Positions 27,066 to 34,013 of a stretch of DNA of 42,654 bases are shown here, piece by piece (the first letter of the stretch is position 1; every line of letters starts with the position of its first letter). The notes under the pieces are model-generated. The model had not been told where the DNA came from and did not search any database. It was given only the letters and a program-made list of their open reading frames with translations. Position numbers and translations under genes: made by a program. Source of the DNA: Rickettsiales bacterium (GTDB lineage Bacteria > Pseudomonadota > Alphaproteobacteria > Rickettsiales > UBA1997); the NCBI GenBank assembly GCA_947442475.1, contig CANEVP010000012.1, positions 1-42,654 of the forward strand, in the 5' to 3' direction.

Positions 27066-28181
27066 ATGAAAAAATTCTTACCAAAATTTGCTGCATCTTT
27101 TTTGCTTTTCTCTACAGTGCTGCACGCTCAAGAAGCTACGCAATATCCAAATATTAAAGGAAGTGTCTTGTTTCAATTGCAAGTCGATCGCGTTTTATCG
27201 TCACAAAAAACCGGCGTTTCACCAAATAATGCCTTTGCTTACGTCGAGTCTAATTTTGGTCTAAATATTGATAAAAACTGGTCAGTTAGAACTGATTGGA
27301 GACTTCAGCCAAATGATGTTTTGACCACCAGAAATTCGACGAATCCGGAAAGATATAGAACCTTCTTGTCGCAAGATCGCGGCGTTAATGTTAACAATGG
27401 CTTGCTGGTCGAAGAGTTGAAATTACAGTTTCAAAATGAAGACATGAAATTCGTTGCTGGTAAGTTCGATCCAACTTTCGGTACAGCGCACAACAAGGCA
27501 AAAAGAATTGGTGTATTTACCGCGCAATTTACTGAAGATTACAATCTGAGAGAAAAAATCGGTGTTGCTTTGACGGCACTTTTAGAAAATAGCAAAATCA
27601 CCGTTAACTCATTTTTTAACGACACCACGGGCCTGAGCAGCAGTGCTTTAAACAAACGTGCAACTGCCAGCAAAGAAGAGGGCACTGCGGGCAGCACTAA
27701 CTCACTGGCTTCTTACTCAGTTTCATTGGATGGTAAAGATTTTTTTGGTATTGAAGATTTAACTTACAACGTTGGCTTCAGAAGCTTGAGCGTTAATCGT
27801 TTGGTGGGCAGACAGCGTGAAAAAGGTTACGTATTTGGTTCAGAATATTTGCACAAAATGGGCGACACTTCAATTATCCCATTTGTAGAGTTTGTAAAAA
27901 TCGACAGCTTTACCGGTGAACAAGGCCGCAACGCCACTTACACCACTGCTGCCGTCATCGCAAAATATAGCAGCTGGAGTGGCAGCGTTTCTTACCTAAC
28001 GCGCCATATTAAAAGCCACAGGGCCATCGAAGGTATTAAAAAATCTGACCAAATCCAACTTTCAGTTGGTTACAAATTTACCAATAACATGACGCTAGAT
28101 TTTACTAGATCTAACATGAATGAAGATGGATATAAAGGCTCTATGATTGGGGCGGTGGCGAGTTATCTTTATCAGTTCTAA
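27066..28181 (+). CDS. Porin-like outer-membrane barrel protein
   Basis: 371 residues. The start MKKFLPKFAASFLLFSTVLHAQ is a classic signal peptide with a likely cut after HAQ or AHA-type site near residue 21-22. The mature chain has alternating strands (SVLFQLQVDRVL, AYVESNFGLNIDKNWSVRTDWRLQPND, FVAGKFDPTFGTAH) and ends with AVASYLYQF, a terminal phenylalanine typical of BAM substrates. The pattern resembles phosphate- or general-porin-like barrels that contain a 'KFDPTFG' loop; the exact family and substrate cannot be told by eye. It begins 18 bases after the sensor kinase stop, and converges on ubiG with 1 base between the stops. Confidence 0.75.
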   Translation: MKKFLPKFAASFLLFSTVLHAQEATQYPNIKGSVLFQLQVDRVLSSQKTGVSPNNAFAYVESNFGLNIDKNWSVRTDWRLQPNDVLTTRNSTNPERYRTFLSQDRGVNVNNGLLVEELKLQFQNEDMKFVAGKFDPTFGTAHNKAKRIGVFTAQFTEDYNLREKIGVALTALLENSKITVNSFFNDTTGLSSSALNKRATASKEEGTAGSTNSLASYSVSLDGKDFFGIEDLTYNVGFRSLSVNRLVGRQREKGYVFGSEYLHKMGDTSIIPFVEFVKIDSFTGEQGRNATYTTAAVIAKYSSWSGSVSYLTRHIKSHRAIEGIKKSDQIQLSVGYKFTNNMTLDFTRSNMNEDGYKGSMIGAVASYLYQF

Positions 28182-28182
28182 T

Positions 28183-28884
28183 TCACTTCTTACAAAACAC
28201 CGCCGCGTAATTCACATCTAAATTCTTAGTTTTCTTCCATTCGTCATTTAGCAAATTGTAGTTAAATCCTACGAGATTTTTTAACTCAAGATTGTAGCGG
28301 CAGGTGAGTCCATTTAGCTCAGATGGTTTTACAAACTTTTTCCAATCGTGAGTGCCGCGAGGCAGCCAGCGCAAAATATATTCCGCGGCGATTTTGGCGA
28401 GGGCCAAAGATTTTAAAGTGCGATTCATTGTTGCGACAAAAAGCAAGCCGTTTGGCTTTACTAACTTCGCGAGGCTCGCAATAAAATTTTCGACATCCGC
28501 AACATGCTCAATGATTTCAAGGGCGAAGACCACATCAAATTGTTCGGTCAATTCTTCTGCAGCCGCCACGCGGTAATCAATTTTTAAACCAGATTTTTGC
28601 GCGTGAATTTTTGCCACCGCAATATTTTTTTCTGAAGCGTCCACCGCAGTAACTGCCGCACCCATTTTTGCAAAAGGTTCAGCAATTAATCCGCCACCAC
28701 AGCCAACATCTAAAATTTTTAGCTCAGAATTAATCGCAAAATATTTTTCAATTTCGCTGCGAATAAAATTAATACGAATCGGATTAAACTTGTGCAAAGG
28801 CTTGAATTTGCCAGTTTCGCTCCACCACTCGTCAGCGATTCTGGAAAATTTTTCTACTTCTTGTGGGTCAATTGTTGAGGTCAT
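28183..28884 (-). CDS. ubiG: Ubiquinone biosynthesis O-methyltransferase
   Basis: 233 residues. UbiG carries out both O-methylations in ubiquinone synthesis, using S-adenosylmethionine. The N-terminal DPQEVEKFSRIADEWWSETGKFKPLHKFNP is diagnostic of the family. The SAM-binding motif is ILDVGCGGGLIAEPFAKMGA followed by the acidic VDAS end of strand 2, and ALEIIEHVADVENFI gives the later motif. HDWKKFVKPSELN matches the C-terminal family region. Its ATG overlaps the era stop by one base, so it is probably the last gene of the aroG-ATPase-DUF4276-era-ubiG run. A COQ9-family gene at 39.3 kb supports a working ubiquinone pathway. Confidence 0.95.
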   Translation of the reverse strand: MTSTIDPQEVEKFSRIADEWWSETGKFKPLHKFNPIRINFIRSEIEKYFAINSELKILDVGCGGGLIAEPFAKMGAAVTAVDASEKNIAVAKIHAQKSGLKIDYRVAAAEELTEQFDVVFALEIIEHVADVENFIASLAKLVKPNGLLFVATMNRTLKSLALAKIAAEYILRWLPRGTHDWKKFVKPSELNGLTCRYNLELKNLVGFNYNLLNDEWKKTKNLDVNYAAVFCKK

Positions 28885-29792
28885 TATTTTTTTGCCGGTA
28901 ATTTTTCAGTATCAAGTTTTTCATAATTTTCGCTGTCATTCATCCAGTTTTTTTGCACTTTGGCAAAAAGGAAAAGGTGAATTTTGGTGCCGGCAATTTC
29001 TGCAATGCCAACCCGCGCTTCTTGTCCGATCTCTTTAATCATCGAACCATTTTTGCCGACAATAATGCTTTTTTGACTTTCTTTAGTGACCAAAATTGTT
29101 TGGTGAATTTTGATTTCGCCATTTTGCAAAACTTCGTAAGAATCGGTTTTAACCGCCAAAGCGTAAGGCAATTCTTGGTTCAATTTTAAGAATAATTTTT
29201 CGCGCGTAATTTCTGAAGCAATGAAACGCATTGGTGCGTCAGTGATTTGATCTTCGTCGTAAATCCAGCCCTGATTTAAACATTTTTCGCAGAGAAATTT
29301 TTTAACTTTTTCAACATTGTCTTTGGTTTCGGCAGAAATCGGGAAGATGTCTTGAAAGCCCAGCTCAACGAGGCCTGCCATAATTTCAAGAATGGTGATT
29401 TTTTTTGCTAAATCGGTTTTGTTAATCAGCATTGTGATTTGCAGATTTTCTTTTTTTAAGTCTTCAATGATGCGCAAATTTTCGCGATTTAGCCCAACCG
29501 TTGCGTCAATTACGAAGCAAATGTGGTCAGAGTCGCGAAGTCCCTGCCAAGCAGATTTAACAATGACGCGCTCTAAAATTTTATCGTCACGCGGAATAAA
29601 AATTCCCGGCGTGTCAATAATGATTAATTGAGTTTGCGCTTCGATTAAAATTGCCTTAATTGAGTTGCGAGTGGTTTGAACTTTCGGTGAAACAATTGAA
29701 AGTTTTTGCCCTAAAAGCGCGTTGGTAAGTGTTGATTTTCCTGCATTGGGAGCTCCGACAATTGCGATTGTTCCGTGTGTTTTATTTTGCAT
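28884..29792 (-). CDS. era: GTPase Era
   Basis: 302 residues, the standard length. Era binds the 3' end of 16S rRNA and assists 30S ribosome maturation. The G1 loop is AIVGAPNAGKSTLTNALLGQ near the N-terminus, then the switch and G3 LIIIDTPGI, the NKTD G4 motif (INKTDLAKKI), and a C-terminal KH domain with IVGKNGSMIKEIGQEAR. The gene starts only 5 bases after the stop of the DUF4276 gene and ends in a one-base overlap with ubiG. rnc, the common upstream partner of era in other proteobacteria, is not here; the accessory pair and aroG occupy that position instead. Confidence 0.96.
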   Translation of the reverse strand: MQNKTHGTIAIVGAPNAGKSTLTNALLGQKLSIVSPKVQTTRNSIKAILIEAQTQLIIIDTPGIFIPRDDKILERVIVKSAWQGLRDSDHICFVIDATVGLNRENLRIIEDLKKENLQITMLINKTDLAKKITILEIMAGLVELGFQDIFPISAETKDNVEKVKKFLCEKCLNQGWIYDEDQITDAPMRFIASEITREKLFLKLNQELPYALAVKTDSYEVLQNGEIKIHQTILVTKESQKSIIVGKNGSMIKEIGQEARVGIAEIAGTKIHLFLFAKVQKNWMNDSENYEKLDTEKLPAKK

Positions 29793-29797
29793 TTTTT

Positions 29798-30379
29798 TTA
29801 ATATTGGGATGAGGCGGTTAGGCTTTTAATGGCCTGGATGGTTTGCTGAAAGCTTACTGAGGAATTAATGTCGATATTGAGATGGGGCGAAATTTTTTCT
29901 GACAATTCGCCTTTGGATAAAAATTTTCTGCCATCAATTTCTTTAATCATTTTAATCAACTTTTCGCTGGGTTTATTGATTTCGTCAACGTTCTTTATTT
30001 CAGGTTTGTTGCGATATTTTCCTGATTTTAATCTTGGGTAAGCCTTTGAAATGGCTTCAAGATCTCCCAGAAACCAAGATTCAAGCTCTTTGCAAACAAT
30101 ACGAATTTTGTAAGGGCAGTGACAATTTTCTTTAATAATTTCTTCTAGCTTTTGCTTAAGCTCTTTGCAGCTGTAGTTATCTTGATCAATCGTTACTAAT
30201 ATTTTGGCTCCATCTACTTTGCTAACTGAAGGTAAAGTTTTCTTTAAAGCTTGTAATAGATTTTCTCTGCCGCCATGAGAAAAGATCTTAAACCTTTCTG
30301 AATCCAAAACCACTTTTGGCAGGAAAGACTCAAAGCATTTTTCAGCAGACTGTTCTTCTGTATAAATGTATAAGGTCAT
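29798..30379 (-). CDS. DUF4276-family protein, TOPRIM-like, partner of the AAA ATPase
   Basis: 193 residues from ATG 30379, whose codon overlaps the ATPase stop (ATGA); a longer frame starting at 30433 would lie inside the ATPase gene and is less likely. The start TLYIYTEEQSAEKCF (acidic E8, E9, E13), the ILVTIDQD strand (D65, D67) and the hallmark KELESWFLGD (about 97-106) match DUF4276. The glutamate followed by paired aspartates is what a TOPRIM-type metal site would show. TOPRIM-like partners of AAA15/AAA21 ATPases act as nucleases in antiviral systems such as OLD/Gabija and PARIS (where AriB is DUF4435). A nuclease or toxin role is therefore inferred, not shown. era follows after 5 bases. 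Confidence 0.75.
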   Translation of the reverse strand: MTLYIYTEEQSAEKCFESFLPKVVLDSERFKIFSHGGRENLLQALKKTLPSVSKVDGAKILVTIDQDNYSCKELKQKLEEIIKENCHCPYKIRIVCKELESWFLGDLEAISKAYPRLKSGKYRNKPEIKNVDEINKPSEKLIKMIKEIDGRKFLSKGELSEKISPHLNIDINSSVSFQQTIQAIKSLTASSQY

Positions 30380-31593
30380 TTGATGGCGTCTTTCAGGTTT
30401 GCACCTTCGATGTAGCCGTTTCGCCACATCCATCCTAATTTATTTTCTTTGGATAATTCTTTAACCAAAGGCTGATCTTTTGCTGCTTGAATTTGGGAAA
30501 AGCCATCTTGCTTAGTTAAAAAGAAAACTTCTTCGACACTTAATCCGTCAACAAAATCTGGCGAGTGAGTTGAAACAAAAACCTGTCCACCACGTTGCGA
30601 ATATTCGCGAATTTCTTCGCACAAGTTTTCTAGTAAATCGGGATGTAAAAAGTTTTCCGGCTCTTCAATGCAAAGAAGCGGGTGAGGTTCGGGATCGCGC
30701 AACAAAACCATGTAGGCAAACATTTTTATGGTCCCATCTGAAACGTATCTAGCCACAAACGGATCTTTAAAATTTTGGTCTTTGAAGCGTAATAGAATTC
30801 TCCCATCCTCTGTTTTGATGGCTTTTACTTCATTAATTCCAGGAATTCTTTTTGGTAATTTTTCAAGCAATTCATCAAAAGATTCTTTATGGTGATCAAA
30901 CATATTTTTGGTTACTTGTGCCAAATTATCACCAGTTCGAGATAGGTGTGCAGAGACTCCAGCGTCAGAAAGTTTTCGAGCGAATTCGATTTTAAAATCA
31001 GAAACATACCAACTTTCTAATAAAGTTCTAAAAGAGCTGATTGCTTTAAATTTTTCAAACTGACCAAGACCTTTAATTGCAAGGATATCAGGGCTGCTAA
31101 CTTTTTGTCTTTCTCTCTTTTCTTTTTCAGTGCCAGTTTTGTATTGATCTTCATTGGTTATTGCTTCGCCTTCTCCATTTGAAAAATCTAAAAAGTGCCA
31201 CGGTTTTCCTGATTTTTGTCCGCGACGATATTTTAAAATTTCTCGGGCAACGTAAGATTTTCCAATGGTTTGATTAAATCCAATTTCTATCAAATAAGTA
31301 ATAAGCGGCGTTTTATCTTTATTTAATGCTGAATTTCGGAACTGAATTTCAAATTTAATTAAATCTTTTTTTACATCACATCCGCGAGAAATTACTTCTT
31401 CAAACCCGCCTCTATTCTCGATTGCCGTTGTTACGTTATTTTGGAGAGAATCGTTGAGAAAACCAAAAACATCAAAAAAAGTTGATTTCCCAGAGCCGTT
31501 TGGTCCAAGAATAACAACCATCTGAGGAAGGTTCTTAATTTCTGCTTTTTTAAAGGTTTTAAAATTTTCTATTCGGATCGTTTCAATTTTCAT
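30376..31593 (-). CDS. AAA15/AAA21-type ABC-like ATPase of a predicted defence pair
   Basis: 405 residues. The N-terminal MKIETIRIENFKTFKKAEIKNLP is the opening of RecF/SMC/OLD-like ATPases, followed by Walker A GPNGSGKST (30-38). A middle region of about 200 residues forms the lid/dimerisation part. The ABC-signature-like YVSDGTIKMFAYM precedes Walker B LLCIEEPENFLHP (acidic E310, E311), and the switch histidine is H343 in VSTHSPDFV. There is no fused nuclease domain; the DUF4276 gene follows with a 4-base overlap, so the two probably form one unit. Similar ATPases sense phage proteins in several systems. The gene lies 17 bases after the aroG stop on the same strand. The ATPase family call is firm; the antiviral role is inference. 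Confidence 0.85.
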   Translation of the reverse strand: MKIETIRIENFKTFKKAEIKNLPQMVVILGPNGSGKSTFFDVFGFLNDSLQNNVTTAIENRGGFEEVISRGCDVKKDLIKFEIQFRNSALNKDKTPLITYLIEIGFNQTIGKSYVAREILKYRRGQKSGKPWHFLDFSNGEGEAITNEDQYKTGTEKEKRERQKVSSPDILAIKGLGQFEKFKAISSFRTLLESWYVSDFKIEFARKLSDAGVSAHLSRTGDNLAQVTKNMFDHHKESFDELLEKLPKRIPGINEVKAIKTEDGRILLRFKDQNFKDPFVARYVSDGTIKMFAYMVLLRDPEPHPLLCIEEPENFLHPDLLENLCEEIREYSQRGGQVFVSTHSPDFVDGLSVEEVFFLTKQDGFSQIQAAKDQPLVKELSKENKLGWMWRNGYIEGANLKDAIK

Positions 31594-31610
31594 AAATTGT
31601 AAAAAGTCTT

Positions 31611-32960
31611 TTAAATCGCCGAAGCCAAATCTTGCGCAATCATAAACGCCAGCTCAACGCTTTGTGAAGAGTTTAATCTTGGATCGCAATGAGTGTGATA
31701 ACGATCTTTCAAATTGAGTTCGGTAATTTGCTGATTGCCACCCAAACATTCGGTCACGTCTTGTCCTGTCATTTCAAAATGCACGCCGCCGGCGTAAGTG
31801 CCAGCTGCTTTGTGAACTTGGAAAAAGGTTTTGATTTCAGTTAAAATGTCGTCGAATTTGCGGGTTTTGTAGCCGTTTGAAGATTTGATGGTATTGCCGT
31901 GCATTGGGTCGCAAGACCAAACCACAGCGCGTCCCGCATCTCTTACCGCTTCAACTAAAGGTGGCAACATTTGTGCAACTTTACCAGCACCCATTCTTGC
32001 AATTAGAGTGATTCTGCCTGCTTCGTTTTCAGGGTTTAAAATATCCAAAAGTTTCAACAAATCACCTTTTGAAATTGACGGCCCAACCTTGAAAGCAATT
32101 GGATTGCTAATGCCGCGCATGAATTCAACGTGAGCTTCATCTGGGCTACGGGTGCGGTCGCCAATCCACAACATGTGGGCGCTTAAATCGTAGAATTTTT
32201 TGCTGTCTTTATTTTGGCTGGTGAAAGCCTCTTCGTAATTTAAAAGCAAAGCTTCGTGCGAAGTGAAGAAGCTTGCGGTTGTAAGTTGCGGCAATGATTT
32301 TGCATCAAGTCCGCAAGAGCGCATGAATTTCAAAACTTTGTTTACCTCATTAATTACTTCTTCGGTGTGTTTTTTGGAGTTTAAGCTGTGAGCAAATTCT
32401 TCGTTCCATTTATTTACTTTTTCTAAATTGCCGTATCCGCCAAGAGCAAGTGAGCGCAGGTAATTTAGAGATGCTGCTGAGTAAAAATAAGATTCGACTA
32501 ATTTTTGCGGATCGGCAACGCGAGCGCTTTTTTCAAATTCAATCGAGTTGATGATGTCACCGCGGTAGCTTGGCATTGTAACGCCATCAATTGTTTCTTC
32601 ATTGTCTGAGCGAGGCTTGGCGTATTGTCCAGCGATTCTTCCAACTTTAACGATTGGCTTATTTAAGCCGTGCATCAAAGCAATTGTCATTTGCATGACG
32701 GTGCGGAAAAAGTTTTTTAGATTGTCGTGAGAAAATTCTGCAAAGCTTTCAGCGCAGTCGCCGCCTTGTAGTAAGAAGGCTTTGCCTTGCGAAACTAAAG
32801 CTAATTCAGCTTTTAATTTTTCGATTTCATCGAATGAAACTAGTGGCGGAAAATTTTTAAGCTGCTCTTCGGTTGCTTTCAGTAAGCCTTGATTTTCGTA
32901 GTTGGGCTGTTGCTTGATGGGAAAATTACGCCAAGAGTTTACGGTCCAGTTGTTTGACAT
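31611..32960 (-). CDS. Class II 3-deoxy-7-phosphoheptulonate (DAHP) synthase
   Basis: 449 residues, the plant-like type II length, unlike the ~350-residue class I AroF/G/H. It catalyses the first step of the shikimate pathway, from phosphoenolpyruvate and erythrose 4-phosphate. Visible family segments are the N-terminal WTVNSWRNFPIKQQPNY, FLLQGGDCAESFAEF, IGDRTRSPDEAHVEFMRGISNPI and VVWSCDPMHGNTIKSSNGYKTR, with GGVHFEMTGQDVTEC near the end carrying metal-binding residues. The start at 32960 fits the family N-terminus. It heads a minus-strand run with the ATPase, DUF4276, era and ubiG, all spaced by less than 20 bases. Retention of this step shows aromatic synthesis not seen in the most reduced Rickettsiales. 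Confidence 0.94.
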   Translation of the reverse strand: MSNNWTVNSWRNFPIKQQPNYENQGLLKATEEQLKNFPPLVSFDEIEKLKAELALVSQGKAFLLQGGDCAESFAEFSHDNLKNFFRTVMQMTIALMHGLNKPIVKVGRIAGQYAKPRSDNEETIDGVTMPSYRGDIINSIEFEKSARVADPQKLVESYFYSAASLNYLRSLALGGYGNLEKVNKWNEEFAHSLNSKKHTEEVINEVNKVLKFMRSCGLDAKSLPQLTTASFFTSHEALLLNYEEAFTSQNKDSKKFYDLSAHMLWIGDRTRSPDEAHVEFMRGISNPIAFKVGPSISKGDLLKLLDILNPENEAGRITLIARMGAGKVAQMLPPLVEAVRDAGRAVVWSCDPMHGNTIKSSNGYKTRKFDDILTEIKTFFQVHKAAGTYAGGVHFEMTGQDVTECLGGNQQITELNLKDRYHTHCDPRLNSSQSVELAFMIAQDLASAI

Positions 32961-33067
32961 TAGTTAGTCTGAAATATTGATAATGTTGGGATGGTGGCAT
33001 TATTAAAAGCAGTGAATCAATGTCAAATGATTCGACAGTAACTTGGCAAAGCTTTTTCATTTTGTTG

Positions 33068-33101
33068 TCGAAAGAAAAAGGGATCTTGCGATTTCTTTCG
33101 A
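33068..33101 (+). promoter_or_regulatory. Hairpin upstream of the surface beta-barrel gene
   Basis: TCGAAAGAAA at 33068-33077 and TTTCTTTCGA at 33092-33101 are exact reverse complements separated by 14 bases, about 43 bases before the ATG of the barrel gene. The remaining gap (32961-33144) contains no gene I can support. A leader hairpin or an operator are both possible. Confidence 0.4.
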
Positions 33102-33144
33102 GAAAAATAATTTCAAGCAATCTTTCAACTTATCCACAAAATTT

Positions 33145-33789
33145 ATGAAAAAATCACTCGCAATCATTCTTGCTGCCGCAACTTTGTATTCTTCTACAGC
33201 TTTTGCTAAAACAGAGGGCAATTATTTTGGCATCAATATTCTTTACGTTTCGGCAAGTCACAAATATCGAGTGGCTGACCTTACAGATAGCAGTCGTGGC
33301 AAATTTGATGATTCGGCAATTGGTTTTGGCGCGAGCTACAAGCATGCATTTAACTTTGGAAAAACTTTTTTGGCTCCGGAACTATTTTTTGATAAATTGG
33401 GAACTGTCGCAAGAGATAATACTAATGAGGCTAAAGTAGCCGAGCAACCAAGCTCAATGGAGCTGCAATATCGCTACGGCGCTAAGCTTAATTTAGGATA
33501 TGATTTAGAAGATAATTTAGCTGCCTATGTCACGGCAGGTACTGCTAATGTTGGTTTTCAATATAATTCTGAAGCTCCAGCTTCTGGAACAAATGGTCTT
33601 AAAAGCAATTCAACTTTCGGATACTTGTACGGACTTGGCGTTACATACAAAGCTAACAAAGACGTTGGGCTGAATCTGGAATATAACAAACAAATAATAG
33701 AATCGAAAATTTCTAATGCTGGCAACGGCACTAATCGCCTCAGATCAAATATTGGGGTATTCAAAGTTGGCGCAGTTTTTGCTTTCTAA
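33145..33789 (+). CDS. Outer-membrane beta-barrel surface protein
   Basis: 214 residues. ATG 33145 is chosen because it opens a clean signal peptide (MKKSLAIILAAATLYSSTAFA, cut after AFA). The open frame continues upstream to 33043, but that extension covers the hairpin and has no hydrophobic lead. The mature part (YFGINILYVSASHKYRV, IGFGASYKHAFNFGKTFLAPELFF, LGYDLEDNLAAYVTAGTANVGF) is an eight-stranded-type barrel ending in VFKVGAVFAF. It resembles the small surface-antigen/OMP_b-brl porins common in Rickettsiales, but the exact family cannot be fixed by eye. It converges on ybdD with 3 bases between the stops. Confidence 0.7.
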   Translation: MKKSLAIILAAATLYSSTAFAKTEGNYFGINILYVSASHKYRVADLTDSSRGKFDDSAIGFGASYKHAFNFGKTFLAPELFFDKLGTVARDNTNEAKVAEQPSSMELQYRYGAKLNLGYDLEDNLAAYVTAGTANVGFQYNSEAPASGTNGLKSNSTFGYLYGLGVTYKANKDVGLNLEYNKQIIESKISNAGNGTNRLRSNIGVFKVGAVFAF

Positions 33790-33792
33790 TTT

Positions 33793-33957
33793 TTAACAGC
33801 AGCGATTAATTTTTTTGTTTCTGGCTTTGTCTTTGAGAAAAGATTTTTTGTCCAAAGCCTGTTTTTGCGGATGGTTTTTCTTCAGATGTTTCAAGTAATT
33901 TTCGTAAGCAAAATCACCATTTAAGTGGCTAAAAATCAGAGAGAAAAACTGGCGCAT
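33793..33957 (-). CDS. ybdD: YbdD/YjiX-family small protein, CstA partner
   Basis: 54 residues, below the usual length cut-off for gene calling. The family pattern is clear: DFAYENYLKHLKKNHP (about residues 15-30), FLKDKARNKK and the terminal RCC just before the stop. YbdD/YjiX proteins (DUF466) are found beside CstA/BtsT transporters and appear to work with them. This copy lies 56 bases downstream of the cstA stop on the same strand, as expected. It runs ATG 33957 to TAA 33793-33795 and ends 3 bases from the stop of the beta-barrel gene. The match rests on motif and context, both strong. Confidence 0.85.
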   Translation of the reverse strand: MRQFFSLIFSHLNGDFAYENYLKHLKKNHPQKQALDKKSFLKDKARNKKINRCC

Positions 33958-34013
33958 TTTTGAGGAAATTTGGTTGAAATTTGAATGCCACTTTAAGTCT
34001 TGCTATAATTGGC

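Noticed and set aside
30380-30433. Longer N-terminus for the DUF4276 protein
   Set aside because: The extra 18 residues (start MDVAKRLHRRC) lie within the ATPase gene and precede the family's usual TLYIYTEEQ-like opening; the ATGA overlap gives a better start.
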